Below are positions 35,461 to 47,136 of a stretch of DNA of 64,000 bases, one piece after another (within the stretch, counting starts at the first letter, position 1; every line of letters begins with the position of its first letter). A program made the position numbers and the translations under genes. Below the pieces are notes generated by a model. It had not been told where the DNA came from. It did not search any database and saw nothing but the letters and a program-made list of their open reading frames with translations. The DNA comes from Lepidodermella squamata (taxonomy: Eukaryota > Gastrotricha), in NCBI GenBank assembly GCA_047495785.1, contig JBLDXI010000030.1:248001-312000 (forward strand). Reading direction: 5' to 3'.

Positions 35461-37375
35461 ATGATAGGATTTCAAGCGTCTTTGGCGCTAGGTTGCCTAT
35501 GCTTGGTCTCACATGCAGCGGAGATATGCATTTGGAATGCTACTACAACTAATGACTTCTCGCTCAATTTCGCCACATCCGGGAGCGGCTGGACAAATCT
35601 CTCACCGCGAGAAACTACGCAACTTCTCCTTAGAACAATGTTATCAGCTACGTGCACCGACGGCACCAGCCGTGAAACTTCATCAATATGCCTGGATGGC
35701 GGCATTTGGTCTCATTCAATCTCAGGATGCGCTAGTTTCAGTAGGTCCAAATTCTAGAAAGCCTTTTCTCATGCATATAATCAAAAATGTTCAACAGCGT
35801 CATTTGCTTCCAGCTGCAGTCTCCAGAAGTTTGTTCAAAATTAGGAAGAGAAAGCTACTTCATTTTTCACGGACTTTTTTCTAGCCATTTCCAGCTTCCA
35901 TTAATTGGCGTGCAGAGTTCTTTCTCGACCTTGACGTCGATAAAGTGGATGTGGATCTATACTTCATTTCAGAAACCCCCACGCTGAATTTAACAACAGG
36001 CAATATTGAAGCCCCGGGAATCAATATCGATATGAACGCCTTTGCCGGGATGCTTATTCGTCGCGCCAATACAGGCTCTTACTTTCTGTATGAGTCTTCA
36101 ACGCCGATGATACTGGGTCAGCTAGCGGCGTCATATTCATCCTCCTACAGCAGCTGCTCGCCTACTACAGCAATGATTTTCGAAAGAACGGGGTCGAATG
36201 TAGCATTTTTCTGTCGAGTAAATTCGGATGTGACTTATGTTACAACCTTCAGCGTTCCGACTTTCGACGCAACAAGTGGTAATTTACGCTATGGCGTTTG
36301 TGCTAGAAGCAGCAGCAATGCATACAGCTCAATGGCGAAAGCAAATAGTTATCTGAGCCAAGTGTACTTCTTCACCAAAGCCCTCGCAACAACAACTGTC
36401 ACAACTTCTACGAGTACTACTACAACACCTACGACCACGACGTCTGGGGCACCAAGTACTTCGACTACGGCAGCAGCTATTACCGCCACTCAAACTCAAT
36501 CGAAATCAGTCACTACCCGTGAAATTACAATTTCAGCTGGTTCATCGACAGTTGGATCGAAGGTTCAGCCTCCAAAAGCGGCTAATCCTACCGCAGCTCC
36601 CGCAGCGCAAACTCCCGCAGCTGGGAATTCTGCGAATTCGATCATTTCGAGCGCATCACCAGTGATTGTACAATCAACAGACGCTAAACCCGCAGCTGTT
36701 TCTCCCACAAATCCATCAGGGAAGACTGTAACTCAGAGCATTACAAATTTGCCCACCTCACCGAAGGCTTCGACTCTATCATCGACGAAAGTTCCCGTTA
36801 CCCCTGTTTATGAGGTGATCATGAACTTTAAAATCGAGGGCGATAACATTACGATACCCTCAAGCGGAATCGACGTGACTACAGACCCTTGGGATCCCAA
36901 CCTTAACAAATCGAGTTCGCTCGTTTTCGTAGCTTTAGCTGACTTCATGCTACCTGTGGCGTGGCAACTAGCAAATCAAACAGTTGCGATTATGGACAAT
37001 GCTCAGGTTGAGTCCGTCAATATCACAGGGTTCAGAAAGGGCAGTATCATTTCCGACTACATTGTTGCATTGAGAAGCTTGACGCAACTGACCGAGAGCG
37101 AGATTGCCGCCAAAGTTGCCGCTGCTGCTGCGAAAATCAAAGATACGATCGTCAGCAAACTAGCGAATGGGCTGAATGTCTCTCGACTAGGTCAAGTATC
37201 CGTGCAGAAAGTGGCTGGCCCTGTAAAATCATCTGTTACTTCACCTAAGCCTGTTGAAGCCGCAGGAAACGCAAGCTCATCGACTGTTCTTGCATACAAT
37301 GTCTCTTTGTTAATCTCAGCTTTGATCATAGGAGGGCTAATCTGCCTTGCTATGTATAAAAACCAAGGGCAATAA
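35461..37375 (+). pseudogene. Array mucin 4, exons 2-5 deleted
   Basis: Exon 1 (35461-35740; signal peptide MIGFQASLALGCLCLVSHA plus Cys-rich module) and exon 6 (35885-37375; second ConA-like domain, long Thr/Ala/Pro stalk, SEA, membrane helix, tail MYKNQGQ) are open. Between them the start of exon 2 (about 35799) is fused directly to the end of exon 5 (CTCCAGAAGTTTGTTC at 35839-35854). The first ConA-like domain and linker exons are therefore gone. The phase-1 end of exon 1 cannot join the phase-0 start of exon 6 without a stop, and the short fused exon does not repair the phase. Most likely a deletion pseudogene. Its SEA coding sequence is nevertheless nearly identical to that of mucin 2. 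Confidence 0.78.
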
Positions 37376-38158
37376 CGCAAACTGACGCCATCGTCTTTGT
37401 TGTGACTTGATTTCCGCCAGTAAAATGGCTCTCGTGAAATTTTTGGAATATATTCTACCAACAGGACTTCTGTGATTCCTTGCATTGATTAGACCGTAAT
37501 TCCTAATTGGATAAATAAAGAGGTAAATCTTATATCTACCGAAATGTCGGCAACATATTATTTTCAAATAGTTTGATCTTGTTTTGATATTTTGATCTTT
37601 TCGTTGAAGTTCGAACTTGCTATCAATTGCCATCTGAAAAGTTGGTTTTGCTGCTTGAATATATGCGCCAATAATTAGCAGTAAGTTTCCTCAGTAAGAC
37701 ATCAGCAATATTTCAAAATGGCTGAGGTGTTTTCTACTAATTTTCTGAGGATGGAATAACCGGATCATATTAGATTCTAAAAATAGCGCAGCAGCAGGGT
37801 GTTATCGTACTATAGTCTTGCACATAATGCGACTGGGTAAATGATGAAAACTAGTTTATTTGCGTAGGCGAAATTCCGACAGCTAACGATATATAAGCAA
37901 AGCAGGAATCTGATTTGGTTAAAACAAATGGTTCCATCTATATTGTACGGAATTTTTGCTTCGAGCTAAGGCTATCCGTAGCCTTCAGATTTTGTCGACA
38001 AGTATGGGGAAAACGTACGTAGTTAAACTTCACATTAATTTCAAGCGTGTATGCTCTAACGAGAAACAAACAGATTGATAGACGGCGATTGTTAAGCGAC
38101 AGCCATCCGACATCCAACGCGCTTCTTACTTATACAGTTATACAGTTATACCCTGAAA
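37376..38158. other. Spacer with exon relics and promoter of mucin 5
   Basis: AATAAA lies near 37514. Relic exons lie at about 37815-37995. The array motif TAACGAGAAACAAACAGATT begins at 38057, about 100 nt before the mucin 5 start. Confidence 0.5.
37815..37995 (+). pseudogene. Relic exons of an array mucin between mucins 4 and 5
   Basis: This is the duplicate of the 35120-35290 relic: ATAATGCGACTGGG, GTAGGCGAAATTCCGACAGC, TAACGATATATAAGCAA and later AAAACAAATGGTTCCATCTA follow the same order. No open frame remains. Confidence 0.6.
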
Positions 38159-41149
38159 ATGATAGGATTCCAAACGACTCTATCGCTAGGTTTCCTATGC
38201 CTGGTCTCACATGCAGCGGAGATATGCATTTGGAATGCTACTACAACTTATGACTTCTCGCTCAGCTTTGCTTTACCAGGGAATGGCTGGACAAATCTCC
38301 CGCCACGCGAAACTACGCAGCTTCTCGTTGGAACACTCTTATCCGCCACGTGTTCCGACAGCGGTAAAGAAATGTCCTCAATATGCCTTAATGGCGGTAT
38401 TTGGTCTCATTCAATCCCAGGATGCGCTAGTTTCAGTAGGTTCAAATGAAAGTCATTTCACCTGAATATTATCGTAAATACCACAGCGTCGTCTGTTTCC
38501 AACTGCCAATGGGGACTTGCTGACCAGGCTGCGCACAACTATTACTATTCTAATAGTAATCAGGCTTCATGGACGCCACTAAGCCCCGTTTACCATAACG
38601 TTTTCCAGAAGTACAGTATCGTCAGAGACATCTGCCAATCTGGTGCATATCAGTTATCGACATGTATCAATGGCAATTTTGTTCCGGATCCGTCAGGGTT
38701 TGATTGTGGCGAACCTGTTCAGGGCATCCGGTCGAAGCTTATCGGGTACTGGCCGTTGAATGGCAATACTAAGATGAACGCTCTTACCCAGTCCCCATCA
38801 TTCACTGCCAATACCCTAATTTACCCATCGGGCTCAGGGTTTTACACTCTGGGTGGCCTCTGTTCTGCGTATGTTAGCGTGTACGTTACACCAGCTTTAA
38901 CCGGGCAATCTTGGACCATGTCTATCCTAACAGCAGGGAGTTATAGAGGGCAACTGATTCGACTAAGACAAGGGAGTATTACTTACGAGTTTGCAATGAA
39001 CTCGAATGCTGTTTCCGTTACTATGGGCGTTACCTACGAATTCGCTAGCTCTATTTTCGGATCGAGCCCGAATCAGTTGTTATTGATGTTCAGCTGTAAC
39101 GAAACAACTTTGACTTTGACTACTGCTGGTGCGCTTTCCTCAACTACCAACGTCAACTTGGTTAACAGGGGACAAATTCAGAATATACAAACATTTATAG
39201 AAATTGGAAATCAGTAAGTTGATCGCATGAATTCAAGCCCTCAAATTTAAATGAACCCTAATTCAGGGGGGCAACCTGTGGGCCTTTGTCGTGTTTCACA
39301 ATGTGGGATGCGTATTTCGCAGACCAGAATACAGCGAATCTTCTCTACCAACACTGTATCGGAGGTATGGTTGGTCAAAGTCAAACTTTGAGTCAAATTA
39401 TTTGAGTTCTTAACAGCTGCAACACCACCGAATGTTCCAAGTCAAGCTTGCACATCGTGCGACTGGCAATACAACGAAAAGCTATCGATCCACCTAGCCA
39501 ATTACGGTATAGCATAGATTTAGACCTATTGCATAGTTCTACTTCGCTAACCATAGATAAACTCTACCGTCGAGGTGCTGCTGTGATTACAGAGAACGGA
39601 ATGAGCTTGCGCCTAGCTGCACTACGCGAACAAGGCTGTGTTTGGTCTCCTGAAGTTTGTTCAGAATTTAAATGAAAACGGGAAATTATTTGCCTATTTT
39701 TCTAAAGCCATTTTCAACCACCATGGATTGGCGGGCAGAATTCTTTATTGACTTTGACGTCAATAATGTAAATGTGGACCTCTATTTCATAGCGGAAAGC
39801 CCCACGCTGAATTTGACCACGGGCAATTTAGAGGCCGCGGGAATCAATGTCGATGTAACTGCATTTGCTGGGTTGCTTCTTCGTCGCGTTTCGACGGCTA
39901 TTACTACGTGTATCAATCTGCAACGCCGGCGATATTGAGTGGGATATCGGAGTCATATGGATCCTTCTACAGCTGCTCGCCTACTACAGCAATGATATTT
40001 GAAAAGGTCGGATCGAATTTGGCATTTTTCTGTCGAGTGGATTCGGATATTACCTCGATTACTAATTTTTACGTTTCTCGCTTCACCGGAACAAGTGGCA
40101 ACATACGCTATGGAATTTGTGCCAAAAACGGCAATGGTTACAACTCAGTGGCAAAAGCAAACACTTATCTGAACCAAGTGAAATTCTTCACCACACCTCT
40201 CTCCACGACGACTATCACCACTTCTACAAGTACAACTACTATAACACCTACGGCGACAACGTCTGGTGCACCAAGTACTTCAACTGCGGCAGCGGCTATT
40301 ACCACCACTCAGAGTGAATCACAATCAGTCACCGCCTATGATCCAACAGCAGCTCCCACAGCTCAAACTACATCGGAATCGTTTACTACCCGTGAGAATT
40401 CTGCGAATACGATAATTTCGAGCAGTTCATCTTCGATGGTTCAATCGACAGACAGAATATCCACGCCCGCTGCTGTTGCAAAACCATCAGGAATGACCGT
40501 AACGCAGGACATTTCAAATTCGCCCACCTCTCCGAAAGTTTCGACTCTATTATCGACGAAGCAAGCGACTATTCAATTTGCGCCTGTTTACGAGATCAGC
40601 ATGAATTTTAAAATCGAGGGCGATAATATCACCATACCATCAAGCGGAATCAACGTGACTACGGAACCATGGGATCCCAGCCTTAACAAGTCGAATTCAC
40701 CCGTTTTCGTCGCTTTAACTCAGTTTATGCTGCCTGTAGCATGGCAACTAGCAAATCAAACTGCTTCAATGATGGATGATGCTCAGGTCGAGTTCGTTAA
40801 CATCACAGGGTTCAGGAAGGGAAGTATCATCTCGGATTACATTGTAGCATTGAGGAGTTTGACACAACTAACTGAAAACGAGATTGCTGCCAAAGTGGCA
40901 GCTGCTGCTGCAAAGATTAAGGAAACGATCGTCGGCAAACTAGCGAATGGGCTGGATCTTTCTCGACTTGGACAAATATCCGTGCAGAAGGTGGCTGGAC
41001 CTGTGAAAGATCCGATCGCATCTGTTACTCCGTCAAAGCCTGTTAAACCTGCAGCAAATGCAAGATCGACTGCTCTTGTATATGATTTCTCTTTGTTGAT
41101 CTCAGCATTGATCATGGGAGGGCTCATCTGCTTTAAACTGCGACATTGA
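38159..41149 (+). pseudogene. Array mucin 5, frameshifted in the second ConA-like domain
   Basis: Exons 38159-38435, 38487-39213, 39267-39364, 39417-39506, 39557-39654 and 39708-41149 align throughout and all splice sites are present. They encode signal peptide (MIGFQTTLSLGFLCLVSHA), Cys-rich module, first ConA-like domain (IGYWPLNGNTKM), linkers, second ConA-like domain (MDWRAEFFIDFD), Thr-rich stalk, SEA (GFRKGSIISDYIVAL) and anchor (SLLISALIMGGLICF). Exon 6 is one base short. The frame changes near 39890-39900, between FAGLLLRRV and YVYQSATPAIL, and the original frame stops at 39938. A one-base deletion or an assembly error explains it. Confidence 0.78.
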
Positions 41150-41639
41150 GTTGTGAAACTAACTCTCCCTATTTGTTCTGACTTTATTTCCGCCAATTAT
41201 ACTGGCTTGAAATGTAATCTACCAACGTGACTCTTGTGATTCCTTGCGTTGATTGAAGCATTTATCCTGACTGAATACATAAGGAGGGCGAAGTGTTAGG
41301 TTACATATTGCCACATGGCTATTAGCTTATCCAACGCAGTGGACTAGTCTGAAGAATAAACCGAAATGCCCGTAACTGTTGATTTTCAAAAATATTATCA
41401 CTGTTAATGGATGAAGTAACCGAAATTTTCTTCAATTTTCTCACGAAGCAGATGATCATCAAAATTATACGACTTGCGAATTGCGCAATATGGAAAACTC
41501 TGGAAAATCTTACTCTCCAAGGCATACGGTAAATTTATTTGCAGATTATAACCAGAAGCTAACAAATTGTTTTTCAAAAAGTAGGCAACAGACATATTCA
41601 AAATTCTCCCCATTTCGTGTGAATTCATCGCCTAAAAGA
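41150..41639. promoter_or_regulatory. Promoter region of mucin 6
   Basis: A 30-bp run beginning ATGGAAAACTCTGGAAAATC at 41490 is repeated exactly upstream of mucin 7 (from 46980). The array motif TAACCAGAAGCTAACA starts at 41549, about 90 nt before the start codon. Further shared sequence (AACAGACATATTCAAAAT) lies about 50 nt before it. This is the best-conserved promoter pair in the array. Confidence 0.6.
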
Positions 41640-44303
41640 ATGTTAGGAATCTCAGCGGGTTTTTTGCTTAGTTGCTTGTGGCTGGTCTCGCACGCCGTGG
41701 AGCTATGCCCTTGGAATGCTACTTCAACTAATGACATCACTACTCGCTTCTTTTCATTTAAAACTGGCAGTTGGATGATGTTGTCGGCAGATGTTGCGTC
41801 GGCTTATCCGGTTCGGACTACAATAAAAGGTTATTGTCCGGGAGGCACTCCCGAAACTTCAACAAGGTGCCTCAATGGCGGTGTTTGGTCTCATTCATTC
41901 TCCGGATGCGCAAGCATCAGTAAGTCTTAATAACTCTCCAAAGCCTTGATTTAAAAGAAAAAATTATCCAGCCACGACTATAAACAGTTGCAAATGGTTA
42001 GCAACATACCAGGCATCACATGCCTATCATGTGTCCAGAGACAATGAAGCGACATGGCAGCAAATAAATGTCACCCAAAATCAGAATTTCGAAAACTACG
42101 ATCTGATAAGAGACACCTGCCCGTCCGGGGCTTATCATGTCGCCTCTTGTATCAATGGTCAATTTTTTCCCCAACCATCATCGTTCGATTGCGGAGAACC
42201 TTTTTCGGGCATACGCTCGAAACTCGTCGGGTTTTGGCCGTTGAATAACAACACGCAGCTGAGGTCTATCACTTCATCACCCCCATTCACGCCTAGCAAT
42301 GATAATATCACGCCACAAGCCAGTGGCAACTTTGGAAATTTGGTTTACAACCTAGGTGGCGGTTGCGCGCCATATCTTAGCATGGATTTTACACCGGAGA
42401 CCGCTTGGCGATCTTGGACAATGTCCATTCTCGCTATAGGATCTTTTAAAGGAGAATTGATCCAGTTCACGCAAGGCAGTACTAGTTATAAGTTCTCAGT
42501 CAGCCTCTCGACTGTCACTGTGCGTACAGCCAGTTATAGCTATACCTTTAGTAATGGCGGGTTCGGATATCAAACGGCATGGGTGTTATACATGTTCGGA
42601 TTCGAAGGGACAACTTTTACGTTAATGACTGCTGGAGCGTTTTCCGCTTCTTTCACCGCGAACATGGCTGCAGGCGACACTGGAGCTATTCAGAATATGG
42701 CCTCAGTGATATACATCGGGAAAGAGTGAGTTTCCTGGCTATCTCCCTGCAACATTTATGATTTGAGATTATCATAAAATCAGGTCTACAAGTTGCGCGA
42801 CTTTGTCGTGTTTCGCAATGTTCAATGCGCATTACTCGGACGCAAATTCAGCGGATGTTTTGTACAAACACTGCGTCGCAGGTATGATGAGTCCAAAGTA
42901 CAACTTTGTCAAAATGTTGAACGATTTCTTGCAGCTGCCTCACCACCGACAGTGCCGAGCCAATCTTGCACGTCATGTGACTGGAAGTATGATGAAAAAT
43001 TGTCCATGCATATAGGCAATTATGGTAAAGCAAATGTAACTGAATGCCGAAAAACTTCAATTTCGCTAACGATAGATAAACTCTACCGCCGAGGGGCTGC
43101 CGTAATAACGGAGAACGGAATGAGAATACGCCTAGCCTCGACAAATGAGAAGGGCTGTGTTTGGTCTCCAGAAGTTCGTTAAAAATTTGGAAAAAATTGC
43201 TTTATTTTCATTCAATTTATCCTCAAGTCATTTCCGGCTACAATAGATTGGCGGGCAGAGTTCTTCGTTGAGTATGACCTGCCTAGTGTAGAACTGCAGC
43301 TGTAATTCATTCCAGAGACCCCAGCGCTGAATTTGACTAGTGGTGATATCGCTTCGATGGGAATGAATGTCAACAACGGCACCTTTGCCGGGATGCTTTT
43401 TCAGTGCGTCGAAAACGCGAAATGTTTCCTGTATCAGTCTTCAACGCCGATTAAAATGACGGCTTTAGTTCCATCAAATAGGGGAAGTTACGACTGTTCA
43501 ACCTCTGCATTGATTTTTCAAAAATTCGGATCGAAGTTGTCATTTTATTGTCGAACAGAAACGGAAATCACCCCAATGGTAAATTTTGACATTCCCGAAT
43601 TCGTTGCAACGAGTGGTAACATACGATATGGAGTTTGCGCTGAAAACAAAAATGCATACTCCACAGTGGCGAAAGCTATGACGTATCTGACCCAAGTGAA
43701 ATTCTTCACCTCCTCGTCGCAAATTGCGACCACTTCGTCTAGTACCACAACAACAGACGTACCAAGTACTTCGACTAGTTCACCTGCTAATACGAATCCA
43801 ACAACATCCAAATCTGTGTCCACGAGCGAAATGACGGAGAACATGTCCATTTCAACAAGTTTAAGTTCAATACCGAAGATGCAATCGACTGAGGGCGTCA
43901 TTCCGCTCTCGACGAAGCAACCTCTTATTCTTGTTAACGAGATCAGCATGAATTTGAAAGTCTTTGGGGACAATATCGCCATACCCTCGAAAGGTATCAA
44001 TGTGACTACAGACCCTTGGGATTCAAATCTAGACAACTCGAGTTCACCGACTTTCATAGCCTTGGCTGAATTCATGCTGCCTTGTGGCAATTGGCGAATG
44101 AAACTGCTGCGCTGATGGATAACACTCAGGTCGAGTCCGTCAAAATCACTGGCTTCAGGAAGGGAAGCATCATCTCTGACTACATTGTAGCTCTGAGAAG
44201 TTTGACGCAATTGACTGAAAGCGAGATTGCAATCAAAGTAGCTGCTGCGGTAGCGAAAATTAAAGATAGTGTCATCAAGAAATATAAAAATAAAGATATA
44301 TAA
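41640..44303 (+). pseudogene. Array mucin 6, nonsense codon, frameshift and lost anchor
   Basis: Exons 41640-41919, 41972-42725, 42784-42881, 42935-43024, 43076-43173 and 43228 onward are recognisable. The first ConA-like domain is intact (KLVGFWPLNNNTQLRS). In exon 6 a TAA at 43303-43305 replaces the TAC tyrosine codon of mucin 7 (VELQL-stop-FIPETPALNL). A four-base loss near 44083 shifts the frame inside the SEA domain. After the SEA (FRKGSIISDY) the sequence jumps at about 44282 into AT-rich DNA, removing the C-terminal anchor. Three independent lesions make this a clear pseudogene. Its ConA-like part matches mucin 7, but the first half of its SEA matches mucin 3. Confidence 0.85.
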
Positions 44304-45114
44304 AATATAAAATAGAAATATAAAATATAATATAAAGAACGCCAGAAACGGGGTGACTTCAGCCCGCAGTAGTCGTATTTTTGAAAATGCATAAAATTAA
44401 ACAAAATATCACCTATATGTACATACATTGTGAAGCCTAAATTGCGTCAAGAAAAATCCGAAAATCAAAAAATTCATTCACTAGTAAATAATGGGTGTTC
44501 GCGCGACTTTGTTGCTGAGCAACGTTTGCTCTCGTTGAGCGTTGAGCATTGCGTTAAGAATGATATCATAGTAGCAGCGACTGCAACAGTGCACGAAGTA
44601 TGAGGGTATCGTACCTCCCAGTTCTCAAGGCCAAGGTGGAAAATTCCGGAAAAAACCAGAGGGGAGACCCTTTGGTCAGGAAATTTGGTCAGGATACCCC
44701 CTAGTTAGAGGATCCTACCTCGCGCACCGCATTAAGTTGTGCTCAGAAAAATTTGAGAGTATTTAACTCTCCGAAAACTGCGAAAGATGCTTGGGAATAT
44801 CTCGATAATGTGTCGGCTCAGAACTGTCGAGCCCTCTCACGTATAAAAGCTATAAGTTCTCTCACGAAAGTAGTCCATCATCGTCTTATCCAAGCTCCTA
44901 AATTTGTTCAATCTAGATGGGAATCTAGAATCTTTCAAGTCTGATAGTAGATGTCTCCAGACCGTTAGGGATTCGGATGAGACAATATAGCCGCCGCACG
45001 CCGTAATCCGTAATCAAAGCGCAAACATACCGACTTTTCCAAAGCTACTAACGACACGCAAGTCTGCAGCACGTTCCACTGCTTCTTTTACTGTTCTGCT
45101 TTTCTTGCCGTGAT
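44304..45114. repeat. Array spacer, duplicated downstream of mucin 7
   Basis: GAACGCCAGAAACGGGGTGA and the following bases (from 44337) recur right after mucin 7 (from 49988). TCGCGACTTTGTTGCTGAGC-like sequence near 44497 recurs near 51711. AAATTTGTTCAATC...ATGGGAATCTA near 44901 recurs near 51879. The block 44940-45110 (CAATATAGCCGCCGCACGC, ACGACACGCAAGTCTGCAGC) recurs at 60610-60780 before the short mucin. The same spacer unit therefore exists twice; the second copy is split by inserted DNA. Confidence 0.7.
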
Positions 45115-45884
45115 ATGAAGGTTTTAACGAGACTTGATACTATGAAGGTTTATAGTTTATACTTGATCTTACATGGCAATATACAAAATAGTGTGAGCGC
45201 CAAGGGCGGCACTCATGTAACGGCTGCGAAAACAACTACTCTTCGAAGTCACCGCTACCAAATCGCCGAGTACAAAAACTACTACAAAGACCACTGGGAA
45301 AGCTACGAATACTACAACGCCTGCGACCACTACAAGTACAGGTCCAGGGAAGACCAGTGTTACTACGGCTTCTTCGGATAAAACTAGTAAGCCTTTGGCC
45401 AGCTAGTTCTACTACGGCACCTACTATCACTACGACAACTACATCTGAGTCCTTCACCAGCTATGCAAATACAGTAAATCCGTCAATATCGACTGGATCA
45501 TCGACATTTGAGTCAACATTTTTCAGTCAATCTACTCAAAGTACACTCGAATCCTTTACCACCCAAGAAACTAGTAGTTTTGCGTCGAATTCATCGACAT
45601 TGGAATCGGTTGATCAGTTTTCAACAACTTTCGATTCGACAACTACTGATCTCTTAACTCAAACCAACTCTTCCACCGCAAGTGAATCTGATTCGACTAC
45701 TAACATTTCGACTGGGCCGTCGACATCGGGATCGACAGACCGGCCATCAACAGCTGACGATGCCGCTGCAGTTACAATAGAACAAGCTACATCAGAATCG
45801 ATTATTACAAGTGGGAGTACTGAGTATTCGCTTCTCTCGAACGGCTCATCAACATCGGTTCAATCCACAGCTGAGGCAATATAA
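45115..45884 (+). pseudogene. Broken copy of the short SEA mucin (lacks SEA and anchor)
   Basis: This matches the 5' half of the short mucin at 60894-62438 (HGNIQNSVSAKGG..., then Thr/Ser-rich repeats such as STTAPTITTTTTSESFTSY and EYSLLSNGSSTSVQST). A small deletion near 45249 throws the frame off after AAKTTTLRS. An in-frame stop follows at 45379-45381. The Thr/Ser frame resumes at 45357 and ends at 45884. Similarity stops at about 45875, so no SEA domain or membrane segment remains. Confidence 0.75.
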
Positions 45885-47136
45885 TGAATCTAAAACAAAA
45901 GATAAGACTATGATGCGATGGCGACGGACAAAAACAGATATATGCTGGCAGGGTGCGATCTTCGATCCCCGAGCTCCCGGGGATGGAAAAAATTTCTTTG
46001 CTGTTTTTGCCAAAATGTCGAGTCATTTCGGCTAATAACCGAGCGAAGCGAGAAAATTTTGAAGATTTTCCACTAAAGCACGCCCCAGAAACCTTCCAAA
46101 ATTAACAAAACAGTGGGATAAATTCTCATTTTGTCGTCTGGCCCGGCCGAGCTGGGGGGGGGATGATCCCCCCATCCCCCCCTGAAAGTCGCACACTGTA
46201 TGCTGGATGAAGAAGATCTGAACAGGGAACAGTTTGGCAGTTGACAGGAGAAGCTTCCATGGAAGCTTCGCATTTTGAAATTCAGAAAAAGTACCATGGG
46301 AAATTAATAACAAAATGCGGACGATTGATGCTCGCGATCGACGTGATCGGCATGATTTGTGTGATCGTCATGATAAAACGCCAAAATGAACGATATTGAC
46401 ACGCGGTCATTCATCACAAGAACTGGGAAAACTGATGAATCCAATCCGATTTTTTCTACGGTCGTGTCAAACACGTGCTTGTTTATGATGCGCTCGGACG
46501 CCCTTTCTGAATCACACTGTATAGTCAAGGGCGGCGATTTCAGAGGGCGTTTCAATCTCGTTAAGGTTCCAGCTACAAGCCCAGGTCGTCGATTATTTAG
46601 CAATTTCCAACACTGAGCTTATGCTTCTGAACTTTCATCTGCAAAATTCAAGTATATGTAATGTAACTTATGGCTATTTGATTTTCCGGCAATTTAACAG
46701 TCCGAAAATTAACCGAAATGCCCACAAATGTTGATTTTTTCAAAAAATATTGAGCTTTCCGTACTTCTGATAGCTGGAGTAGCAAAGCTTTGTAAGTTTT
46801 TTCGATTGCCACATACGACACAGAAGACAGAAGATCATCAAAATGTTGCTAGTAAGTATGATTTATGATTTACGATCCTATTTTTCAGATTGTATTCGGG
46901 AGATTTAGGTCGGACAGTTTTTAACGATGGATGAAATGTAAACAAAACAACATGATTGAGATTTGATTCAAGGCGCAATATGGAAAACTCTGGAAAATCT
47001 TACTCTCCAGGGCGAATTTGAATAGCTAATTAATTTGCTGGCTATAACGAAAAGTTAACAAATTATCATTCGCTAACATTCAGAAAACAGACATATTCAA
47101 AATGACGCTTATTTCCTGCGAATACAATGCCTGAAA
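45885..47136. other. Intergenic region before mucin 7
   Basis: No gene recognised. G and C homopolymer runs lie near 46154-46190. A perfect 20-bp palindrome GAAGCTTCCATGGAAGCTTC is at 46250-46269. The final 160 bp repeat the mucin 6 promoter: an identical 30-bp run from 46980, motif TAACGAAAAGTTAACA at 47045, and AACAGACATATTCAAAAT near 47086. Confidence 0.5.

Noticed and set aside
43545-44210. Long minus-strand open frame opposite mucin 6
   Set aside because: It is the complement of the Thr-rich stalk and SEA codons. It lacks a start context or domain and vanishes in sister copies.
46250-46269. Perfect 20-bp palindrome as a functional site
   Set aside because: Isolated single occurrence in intergenic DNA, with no repeat partner or context suggesting a role.
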